The position numbers were made by a program, and so were the translations under genes. Of a stretch of 64,000 bases of DNA, positions 40,932 to 51,000 are shown in pieces. The DNA is from Bacillus sp. FJAT-25509 (GTDB taxonomy: Bacteria; Bacillota; Bacilli; Bacillales; Bacillaceae_G): contig NZ_LJIZ01000005.1 of NCBI RefSeq assembly GCF_001420605.1, forward strand, positions 1-64,000, written 5' to 3'. The notes beneath the pieces are model-generated. The model searched no databases. It had not been told where the DNA came from and saw nothing but the letters and a program-made list of their open reading frames with translations. Each line of letters opens with the position of its first letter. The first letter of the stretch is position 1.

Positions 40932-42987
40932 CCATTCACTAACTGTAAAAATAATTGGATTTACGCTAGTCGTTTTATTTTTTTCAGGCATACTTAAATC
41001 GATTGCAAATGTGTCGACTTTAACTGACGATGATTTTGGAATAGTCTTTGAAGATAATTATTTTCTAAGTAAGTCCTATATGTTGGAAGTTGAGCCTATT
41101 TTAAGTAGCTTGAATCAATTAGTAAGTGAGTATAAAAGTGAAGAGAATATTTCAAAGGGTGGAACAATTAGCACAGAGGATATGAGATCAATTGAAGAAT
41201 CTTTATATCCTGACTTCACTGAGAGGTCAAAAATATATAATCCAAGCTTAAGCGAAGAAGAAAATTTTAAAAATTTTAAAGAAGCTTATGCAAAAGAAAT
41301 TGACCAAGCGAAGAATCAAATGATAACGGATGAATTAAAACGATATCAAGGGTTAATGCAAACTTTAGCTGAAAAGAAAGATTTATTATATTATGCCAAT
41401 GACGGCGTGAATGAATTTACAAATAACACGCTAAAAGGTCAATTCAAAGAGAACCCTTCCTATATAACTTATAAAAATTATAAAAAAGAAATTTATCCAT
41501 CAACGATTGAAAAGAATAAACACTTTAACTGGATTACTGAAGATTTAGATCAGTTAAATGCAAAAAACATGGAAATATCAATAGCGTTCACGCAAGATGC
41601 TTTGGATCAAAAAATAAAAGAATGGAAAGAAAATAAGTCAATTGCAACGAATGCATTCATTCTGTTTATAGGTTCTTCTATCGGATTTTTACTATCTTTC
41701 GCATACTTAGCACTTATTATTGGTAGAAAATCATTCAATGACCGAGAGCTACATTTAAATGTAATAGATAAATTATTTAATGACTTAAATGTTCTATTGT
41801 TAATGGCTCTCATCGCCTCTTGGGTAGCATTAGTGGACACGCTAACAATTGATGTTTTAAGTATGTTAGTTTTCTTCCTTTCGATTCTATTTTTTATCGT
41901 GGCACTAACGCTGGTTTTATCTATTATAAAGCATATTAAAAATAGAACACTGTTAAAACATACATTAATCTATCTTTTATTAAGTAATTTTTTTACATTT
42001 ATTAAAAACGTCTATAATAGCGGTAGTAATGGTGTTAAAACGGTACTACTTGTTGTTGGCTATCCAATCGCAATTGCGATAACATTTTTTATATTCCCAA
42101 TCACGATCGGCTTTGCGGCGTGGTTTGCGTATAAACAAGTAAAAAAATTCAATGCGATTAAAGAAGGAGTCGAGCAAATAAAAGCAGGCGATTTCCACCA
42201 CCGTATAGAGGTAGATGGGAAAGGTGAGATTGCAAGTCTTGCTAGTAATATAAATACCATTACAGACGGTTTGAAAACAGCCGTTAATCGTGAACTAAAA
42301 AGTGAGAGGATGAAAACGGAGCTCATCACTAATGTATCACACGATATAAGGACACCACTGACGTCAATCATTACGTATGTTGATTTATTGAAAAAGGAAG
42401 AGGACCCTCTTAAAATACAAGAATATGTAGAAGTTTTGGATCAAAAATCGCAAAGATTAAAGCTATTGACTGATGATTTATTCGAAGCAGCAAAAGCATC
42501 TAGCGGAACGATTCCTGTTCACCTTGAGCGTATAGATATTTTATCGTTATTAACCCAGGGTTTAGGTGAAGTTAACGCAAAAGTAGAAGCTTTAGATTTA
42601 GCATTTAAAATAAACCACCCCCAAGATAAACTCTATGTTGCAGCGGATGGAAAGCTATTATGGAGGTCTGTTGAGAATTTATTATCAAATATATTCAAAT
42701 ATGCACTTAGAGGATCAAGGGTATATATTGATATAGATGATATGGGTAATGATATACTTCTAACCTTCAAAAACATTTCAGCCTATGAGTTAAATATTTC
42801 AGCTGATGAACTGATGGAACGATTTAAAAGAGGCGAGGAATCGAGAACTAGCCAAGGAAGCGGTTTAGGTCTTTCAATAGCGAAAAGTCTAATCGAAATT
42901 CAAAAAGGACAGTTTTCAATTCAAGTTGATGGTGATTTATTTAAGGCGATGATTAAAATACCTAAACATAATAGTTTGATTTCTTAA
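40906..42987 (+). CDS. Sensor histidine kinase with large extracellular domain
   Basis: A 693-residue kinase paired with the preceding regulator. TM1 (about 12-30) is followed by an unusually large extracellular region (about 31-245). A block of about five hydrophobic segments then spans about 246-410. HAMP (EGVEQIKAGDFHHRIEVDGKGEIASLA), HisKA with His479 in NVSHDIRTPLT, and HATPase (ENLLSNIFKYA, GSGLGLSIAKSLIEI) follow. It starts with TTG inside the regulator gene, with AAGGTGG ten bases upstream. The ligand is unknown. A terminator follows. Confidence 0.9.
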   Translation: MDIRSRKYSHSLTVKIIGFTLVVLFFSGILKSIANVSTLTDDDFGIVFEDNYFLSKSYMLEVEPILSSLNQLVSEYKSEENISKGGTISTEDMRSIEESLYPDFTERSKIYNPSLSEEENFKNFKEAYAKEIDQAKNQMITDELKRYQGLMQTLAEKKDLLYYANDGVNEFTNNTLKGQFKENPSYITYKNYKKEIYPSTIEKNKHFNWITEDLDQLNAKNMEISIAFTQDALDQKIKEWKENKSIATNAFILFIGSSIGFLLSFAYLALIIGRKSFNDRELHLNVIDKLFNDLNVLLLMALIASWVALVDTLTIDVLSMLVFFLSILFFIVALTLVLSIIKHIKNRTLLKHTLIYLLLSNFFTFIKNVYNSGSNGVKTVLLVVGYPIAIAITFFIFPITIGFAAWFAYKQVKKFNAIKEGVEQIKAGDFHHRIEVDGKGEIASLASNINTITDGLKTAVNRELKSERMKTELITNVSHDIRTPLTSIITYVDLLKKEEDPLKIQEYVEVLDQKSQRLKLLTDDLFEAAKASSGTIPVHLERIDILSLLTQGLGEVNAKVEALDLAFKINHPQDKLYVAADGKLLWRSVENLLSNIFKYALRGSRVYIDIDDMGNDILLTFKNISAYELNISADELMERFKRGEESRTSQGSGLGLSIAKSLIEIQKGQFSIQVDGDLFKAMIKIPKHNSLIS

Positions 42988-42991
42988 GATT

Positions 42992-43027
42992 TAGCACTCC
43001 TTTTTTCAAAAAGGAGTGCATTTTTAA
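42992..43027 (+). terminator. Two-component operon terminator
   Basis: GCACTCCTTTTT, a 2-4 base loop, AAAAAGGAGTGC and ATTTTT form a 12-bp stem right after the kinase gene. Confidence 0.88.
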
Positions 43028-43137
43028 TTTTTTAAGATAAAACAGTAAATCATGAATCATGCAGAAATCTAGGAAAACAAAGTATACTTATCATGGACGA
43101 ATTGAACGACTTAATTCAATTAAGGGGGAAATACATA

Positions 43138-44601
43138 TTGAGGGGAAAAGTAAAAAGAATACTTAAATCATTATTAACAAATCCGATTTTCTTAATTGGA
43201 TACTGGATTTTTGGGCAAAAATTAGCTTCAATATGCAAGTACGGAAGTCTCAATAAAAATCTACCGATCTTAATATTGAGCGTGGTCATTTTACTATCGA
43301 CTATATTATTTACTACAATAAAAGCTGTAAAAAATAGCGAATATAAATCTAACAAAATAACTAATTTAAAAGCATGGAAATATATATCTATTATCTTGTT
43401 TGTTTCAATTACATTATTATATGGAGTGAACATATATAAAAGTGGAACAAATTATAATGGTAAACTCGCATGGTATATAGAACGATTAAAAAATCAAAGA
43501 TCAGTTAAATTTGAACATAACAATGTATATAACGATGGCGTAAAAGGTATTTTTGACGATATAAATAAGAAGCATTCTATGCCTAAAAAATTATTTATAG
43601 TAAATAATTTTTCAATTAAATTTAATTCAGATGGAACAATTACATCCCTTGATACTTTTGTTTATGGGAAGAATGATCATGGTAAAGTAGAAAGCTTTCT
43701 AATAACTTATGATAAAAATAAGTCAGAAAATATTACAATATATTTACACGGGTATGCTGCTCCTAATTATAATGACGACAAACTGTTAGAACCTTTAATT
43801 GAAACTACTAATGTAATTCCAATTAAAAAAGCAGTTAGCAAATGGAATGAAAATCAATATGGATTGATCTATTACGGTAAAAGAAATTGGGGATACAATT
43901 TAAATGGAATCATTAATATTGATAAGGATGGAAGAGAATATAGTCCGGAAACAGCAAGTAATGAAATCATTGGCTATACAGTATCCTTATTTGTCCCTGG
44001 GATGGAAAAAGAAATTACACCTGCTAGATATAACTTAATAGGTGATCCAAATTGGAGTAAACCGTCTACTACTCCAAGTCAAGCTACTTCAGATGAGAAG
44101 AAAAACGAGCAAACTAATACAAATGAACAGTTTTTTCAAACTAAAGAAGTTGGTTATAAACTAAATGTTGCAGATAAAGCTTTGGGAAGTACATTTTATT
44201 CATTAAGCAAAACGACAGACGGTGGAAATACATGGACAGTTATAAATAATGACCCATACAGCGGAACTGTCGGAGGCGCCTCAGGAATTGTCTTTTTAGA
44301 TGATAAGCTCGGATTTTTAGGAGCAGTTAATCCTTCCGGTAATGAAGGAGCCTTATACCGCACAGATGACGGAGGCAAAACTTTCAAAAAAATAAACTAT
44401 ATACCTCATGAAGTAAAGTTGAATAATGGACAGTCTATAAAACCTTTTGATACACCAAGTATGCCTTATATGATGGGCGGAGTTTTAAGTATGTTGGTTG
44501 GACAAGGTTCAGATGGGGATTATAACGGGAATAGTAGCGAGCTGTATCAATCAGTGGATAAAGGGCAAACTTGGAAATTTGTCCAGGAAATCAGAAAATA
44601 G
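43138..44601 (+). CDS. Membrane protein with Asp-box-like repeats
   Basis: Not assigned to a named family. It has 487 residues. Two or three N-terminal membrane segments (LPILILSVVILLSTILF, YISIILFVSITLLYGVNIY) precede a long extracellular part. A Ser/Thr/Gln-rich linker (about 312-332) leads to three Asp-box-like repeats: TTDGGNTW, RTDDGGKTF and QSVDKGQTW, as in BNR or YCF48-type propellers. I chose the TTG at 43138 because AGGGGG lies ten bases upstream; an in-frame ATG at 43093 has no ribosome binding site. Confidence 0.65.
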   Translation: MRGKVKRILKSLLTNPIFLIGYWIFGQKLASICKYGSLNKNLPILILSVVILLSTILFTTIKAVKNSEYKSNKITNLKAWKYISIILFVSITLLYGVNIYKSGTNYNGKLAWYIERLKNQRSVKFEHNNVYNDGVKGIFDDINKKHSMPKKLFIVNNFSIKFNSDGTITSLDTFVYGKNDHGKVESFLITYDKNKSENITIYLHGYAAPNYNDDKLLEPLIETTNVIPIKKAVSKWNENQYGLIYYGKRNWGYNLNGIINIDKDGREYSPETASNEIIGYTVSLFVPGMEKEITPARYNLIGDPNWSKPSTTPSQATSDEKKNEQTNTNEQFFQTKEVGYKLNVADKALGSTFYSLSKTTDGGNTWTVINNDPYSGTVGGASGIVFLDDKLGFLGAVNPSGNEGALYRTDDGGKTFKKINYIPHEVKLNNGQSIKPFDTPSMPYMMGGVLSMLVGQGSDGDYNGNSSELYQSVDKGQTWKFVQEIRK

Positions 44602-44615
44602 ATCAGATTAGAATG

Positions 44616-44651
44616 TAGAAAGATCTCTCAAAAAATGAGAGATCTTTTTTT
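44616..44651 (+). terminator. Terminator after Asp-box protein gene
   Basis: AAGATCTCTCA, a 4-base loop, TGAGAGATCTT and a T run form an 11-bp stem 15 bp after the stop codon. Confidence 0.88.
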
Positions 44652-45048
44652 GTGTTCTTAGCTTGTGAGTAGAAATAAAATCACAAGGGAAAAAGCTGAA
44701 AAGGATTAATAAACACTATTTTAATCCAAAAAATGTAAATATTGAAAATTTGTAGAATGACAATTCACATATTCCCCCAAATCCATTCCTATAAAATATC
44801 ATGTAAAACAATGGAAAAAGGAAGATTGCTCCAAATTTTTAACAAAATCTGACAAAGTTCTTTCTTTGATTTACGCTAAATTTCCCCAATTTACTGTCCT
44901 TATAAAGCCCAATTATAATGAAGAATGGCAATTAATTTGTCGTAAAATTTACAAAACTAAAAAAATTCTGTTATTAGGGAGGAGAATTGGTTAGGGGGAT
45001 AGAGTTTTTACGCTAAATATTAAATTAAAGAAGGGGAATGAGAAAGGT
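44652..45048 (+). other. Upstream region of the giant protease gene
   Basis: No gene is visible in this 400-bp gap. A 12-base direct repeat TTTACGCTAAAT occurs at 44870-44881 and 45007-45018. A strong GGGAGGAG at about 44979-44986 is not followed by a good open frame. The promoter for the protease gene must be here, but I cannot place it confidently. Confidence 0.4.
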
Positions 45049-48000
45049 ATGGGCCATCGTAAAATGAAAAAGATGGTCATGTCAACGTTTCTTGCAACTT
45101 CCACACTGCTAGGATACACAGTTCCGGCATTTGCTATGACAGGTGGAACAACTGCAAATGATAGTAAAGCTGTCCAATTTGACAGTAATAGTAAACTTGA
45201 CTTGACTCAAACGCAACAATTAACGAATTTATACATGCAGAAACTTAAGTTTGATCCAAAACTACTAGATTCATCAGATCAGTTAGACCTGATTGTCCAA
45301 TTTAATGTTGATCCAGCCCCAATTCAAATGCAAAATCAACAGAAGAATGCATCTTCTGGTAAACTTTCTGTTAATCAAGAAAGCACACCTGCTGTTACGT
45401 TGGAAAGTGCTCAAACAGAAGTAAATCAAACACACAGCAACTTTAAGTCCTTTGTTGGTAGTATGTCAAAATCACTAAAAAGTGCTGGTGAAACTAGTTC
45501 AATTAAAATAGGAAGAGAATATACACAGGTATTTAACGGATTAGCTGTAAAAATACCAAAACAAGCACTTAATGATCTGTTGGCACTACCTTACGTAAAG
45601 GGTGTCTATCAAAACGTTAAATATGCTCCAATTCCAGCTTCACAATCAATCGGTATTCCAGCAAGCGTAACAGGTGACGGAAAGATTTCTGATCAAAAAA
45701 CAAATCCAAATTTATTACCTACTATTCGTTCAAATCGTTCTAACATACAATCAGCAAGTAGTACTTCAGATAGCTCTTCCGTATCAGAAAAAACAGATAA
45801 TATGCAGTCTGGGACAGTTCCGCCTCCTGGTCCAGAAGGCCCGCAATCTGGCGAAACAGCAGTTCTTGACTGGTTGAAAATACATGATCTACAAAATGAA
45901 AACATCACAGGGAAAGGCATAAAAGTCGGTGTTATTGACACAGGTCTTGACTATAATCATCCAGATCTTGCTGGAGAATATCAAGGCGGTAAGGATTTTG
46001 TAGACAATGACAATGACCCGATGGAAACGGTATATTCTGACTGGTTGGCTGCAAAGAATGCTAATGATGCACTTCCATCTTATCAACAAGATCCAAACTT
46101 TCCAACAGATTATCATAATTATATTACTTCTCATGGAACTCACGTAGCTGGAACAATTGCAGGTCAATCAAGAAGTAGTTCTCCTTATGCAGTTAGAGGA
46201 GTTGCACCTGAAGTTCAGTTATATGCTTACCGTGTATTAGGTCCTCACGGTGGTACAGATGAAGCAGTTATGGCAGGGATTGAGCAATCTTATAAGGATG
46301 GGTGTAAAGTAATTAATTTATCACTTGGTGCATCTTATAATGATTCATTGTCTCCTAATGCTGTTGCAATTAACAATATTTCTGACCTGGGCGTAACTGC
46401 GGTTATTGCTGCCGGTAATTCTGGTCCAGGTGCTGGAACAGTGGGAACTCCAGGGGCTGCAGCAAAGGCAATAACGGTGGGCGCAATTGCTACACCTACC
46501 CAAGTTCCAACGTTTGACATCCACTCATATGGAGCAACAGGGGAAGATTCATTTGCGATTACAAATACACGTTTAATCGGAAAGGATTTCTCGGAATCGA
46601 ATTCAAAGCTTAGTGGATCGACTCAGTATGATATCGTAGATGCTGGATACGGTACACCTGCCTGGTATGATGATCTTCGTAACAAAAAAATTGATGTTAA
46701 AGATAAAGTTGTTCTTGTCAAGCGTGGTGCTGCATCTATGGACCTTCTAATGATGTATGCGACTAATGAACATGCTAAGGCCATGATTGTGTGGAATCCA
46801 TCAGACAATGATGCTCTTCTATTTGATGATCAAGGGTATTATCCATTTTATTTTGGTTCGAAGGGTAGTACGGTTTATACTTTGCAAATAGGCAAAAATG
46901 ATGGAACAAAATTCTATAATGCTTTTAAGGCCGGTACGATTAAGAAAATATCTGTATCGAATGCTGGAAATTACACAATGCCAGGGAATTCACTTGCTAG
47001 TTTTAGTTCTACCGGTCCTGTTACAGGTTCATTAGCAATTAAACCTGATGTTGTTGCGCCAGGTGTAGATATTTTCTCAACAGCTCCTTATGATATATGG
47101 GAACCAGATAACAAAGATTATTCATATAATTACCAAACAATGTCAGGCACATCAATGGCTACTCCGCATGTTGCAGGTATGGCAGCATTGATTTTATCAG
47201 CTCATCCAAACTATAAGCCTGAAGATATCAAAGTAGCACTGATGCAGACTGCTGATGCTATAGACTCACAAAAAAGTTTATTCCAAATCGGCTCTGGTAA
47301 AGCCGATCCATATCAAGCAGTTCATTCTGATATGCAATTTAAAGTAAAGGATTTTATTCAATCACGCTCGTCAACGGATGATTCATCAAGTTCAAATATT
47401 ATTAACGTAGCAAATACAACAGGTTCATTTTCGTTTGGCTATACTGCTCGCTCAGAAGATGGTTCTGTTACAAAAACAGGTGATTTATACATTACTAACA
47501 ATGGTACTGCTACTAAAACTTTCAACTCATCAAGCGCTTTCTTTAAGGATGCTTTCTTAACAAATGGAAAAGATGGTGAGGCAGAAGGTGCGAAAATTAG
47601 TATAAGTGATGTAGTATCGCCTACAACGGAATTAAAATCAATAACTGTTCCAGCAGGAGGAACGGTTCATCTTACAGTAAAATTCACTGCTCCTGATTCA
47701 GCTGCAAGTGGATTTTATGAAGCATATATAAACTTTATTAATCCAGATAACCCTAATGAAACATATCGTTTGCCTCTTGCGATTAACGTTCAAAGTAGAG
47801 GTGTTGATTTCAGGGTTCAAAGAAAAGCAATAACTCTTGCTGGGAAGAAAAACTTTAATCCTAATACATATGGAGTAATCCCATCATCATGGGCTGAACT
47901 TAGAGTAAAAAGTCAAGTTGACCCTTCCTATGGAATTAGACTTTATGTAATGGATTTAGCTGGAAAAAATTATATTGGTTATATCTCTACTATTAGCACA

Positions 48001-51000
48001 GCGAACATTAGTCAAGGTAATTTAACGTATGTACCTTTTTTGAATAACGGACTTTACTATCCTTATAGTGCACCTATTTCCAAGGATGATCCTAACCTGT
48101 CTGTGAAGCTTACACAACAATTATCGACGCAAAAGGTAGTAGATGAAGGCGGATACAATATACAACTTAGAGCATTAGATGCTTCAACAGGTAAGCTTTA
48201 TGAACAAAACAGTACTGTTTATGTTGATAATACACCACCAACATTACAGATGGATAAAGGCAGTGAACCAGGCATTTATGAAATTGATGCGGATGGTCCT
48301 ACAACGGACGGAGCTTTGAAATGGTTCTCAGGAAAAACTTACGACTCAAACGTTGATTATATGAAGGATACTGGTAAAGAAACAGCGGTTCCTGCACCAC
48401 CGAATTATGACACGGATACGAAAGTTAGCCAATCTTTAGGTAAAATTGATGGTATGCTTGGTGATTCCACCGAAGCTCCGTATGTCAATTACTTCTTAAC
48501 TCCTAATGAAGACGGAACATTTAAGTTTGGTGTATCCAAAGAGGATCTCGTGAATACGAGTGCAGACCCTAAGAAGGAAATTTATGGGGAAATGTTCAGA
48601 TTTTATCCAGAAGACTACTCCTTCTCCGGAAACATGGATACTCAGGCAAAATATTATTACTTTGTAAAAAAAGGAAATGAATATGTAGTTGTTAGATACT
48701 CGCGTCTAGATTCACCAGGATCGACAACGTTAAATGGGGTTGACCCAGCTTTCCTTACTGACAAAACATTAGTTTCGAATGGCGATAACTTTAAATCAAC
48801 TCTATCAGTGAAATATCCTAAAAACCTCGTTGGTGGTAAATTCTGGATAAGTAAACTTGACTATGCAGAATTAACAGATGTTGATTTTAGTGATCAATAT
48901 AAAGCATTTTTAGCATCTAAAGGAATTACTACTGAGAAAAGTTGGATCCATAAAGATTTCGATATAAATGGTGATTATATCTTCAGTTTCAATCTTCCAC
49001 AAGCTGTTCAAGCCCAAGGTGTATTGAATACAGAGGATACAAAGAGTGGTGGAGTGGCACAGGAAATGCCTCTGATTGATTTAAAAAGTAAAGTAACGAA
49101 CGATGCTGGATTAGATACAATCTATCCACAGTGGTCTGCTCTTTTACCGATGATTACAACGTATAAAGATGGTGAGAACGGAACTGATCGTGTCCCTACT
49201 TTCCAAGATAAATTCCTTTACGTTAGAGGTGGTGCGTATGTAAGCGGTACCATTAAACCGGAAGGCTTCCAAAATTATGCGACAGCTAATGTATTTGGAA
49301 GAACAACCCCAGTAACAGCTGATGGATCAGGTATCGAAATAAAATTTGAAGATTCTAATACAGGTGGTATTACTAAATCAATACCAATTGCTCAAGTTCC
49401 AACTGGCGGTGCAAATAGTTTAAATCTGGGGATCGTTCAAACTGGCTTATTTACAACAAGTCTTCCAATGCAAGCAGGTACTAAGCCATACAATGTTACA
49501 ATGAAAGTACCAGGGCACTTCACTTACTATGGAAGTTTATCAATGACTAGCTCAGGACAATTTGGCTATTCAGCAGGAGGAAATTATTCTGTTAATGGTT
49601 CTGTTATGCTTGCGGGTGACGTAAATGGTGATGATGTAATTGATATGAAAGACATTGAGGCAGAAAGTACTGCATACAATGATTTTGTTGCAACACCATC
49701 AACTTATACAAGGGTAGCTGACTTTAACTTTGATGGCTCAATTGATTATTCTGATTTTGAATATATCATCAAAAACATCGGTAAATATAATACAACTGCT
49801 CCGAATGCAGACACATTAGCAGGAAAAATTGCAACGACTACAAGTAAGAATATTTCTTTAACAGGATTTAATACGATACCAAGTGGTTCGGATCTAACTG
49901 CATTTAACACTGTTATTAAACCTGTACCATATATTAAAACAAGTGACAGCAATGCTTTTGTAAATTACGGTAAAGTAAATCCTTTCCAATTATTCTCTAT
50001 TAGTTACAAAACTCCAGATTTCAATGGAGCTTCAACAATTGCACAAATTGATGATACAGCTTGGAGAAATGCAGTGGATGGACCTGGAGGACAAATCTTA
50101 ATTGATGGTATTGATCGTAAGTCATCTACGAATATCTATAATGGTGTATCAACGAATTCAATTATTGATAAAGTTGTTTCTAATAAAGGCCAATATGAAT
50201 TTGATCCAACATTATTCGCAAAATCTGGTGTTCACACGATCGTGTTCAAAGCTCCAGGCTATATGGATCGCGTTATGAAATTTAAAATGCAAGATGGTGT
50301 CGGTAATAGCTTTACATTAACTGCCCCAAATAATGTTAATACAATTGGTAAAGCTTTAACATTTAGTCGAGCAGATGGTACAGGTTCGACAGCTGCACAC
50401 TATCGTGATATTTGGCAGCCTAATATTACTTCAATCACTTTGACGGATCCGAAGGGAAATGTTGCAAAAGTCTTCAGAGGAGATGAACTTGCTGCATTAT
50501 TTAATCAAGTAACGCCGGCAAATGCAACAACATTTAATTTTACAATTCCAGCTGGGGTTTTCTCAATACCATCGTTTGTGGATTCAAATGGATTTAACAA
50601 TGATTGGAAGATTGAGATTGCAGCGGATAATTTCGCAACTTATTCATTCTCACAAAGAATTAATGCGTTCTCTGCACCAACATTGACTGCTGAACCAAAT
50701 CGATACTTTAATGATAGTAATTCAAATCCAATTTCAATTGGAGTTGGAACTACTAATGATACACAAGCTTGGAGAGATGCGATTACAGCTATTCAAGTTG
50801 GTGGTATTACGATTAATAGAGCCGACTTTGAAACGAATAATATAACAGTAGGAGCTCCTGGAACACCAATCAAGATTGATAAATCACTAATTACAGTACC
50901 AGGAAGCATAGCAATTAGTGTTATTGCAGCAAATTATCAAACAGTGACTGTTAATCAATCCTTCTATAAACAAGGAATAACGCTTACTAGTCCAGCAGGT

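Noticed and set aside
45889-46167. Leftward and alternate-frame open stretches inside the S8 catalytic domain
   Set aside because: The sense frame encodes the conserved catalytic motifs; the others are shadows.
49124-49132. Isolated DnaA-box-like CTATCCACA in the giant protease gene
   Set aside because: Single one-mismatch match inside coding sequence with no neighbouring boxes.
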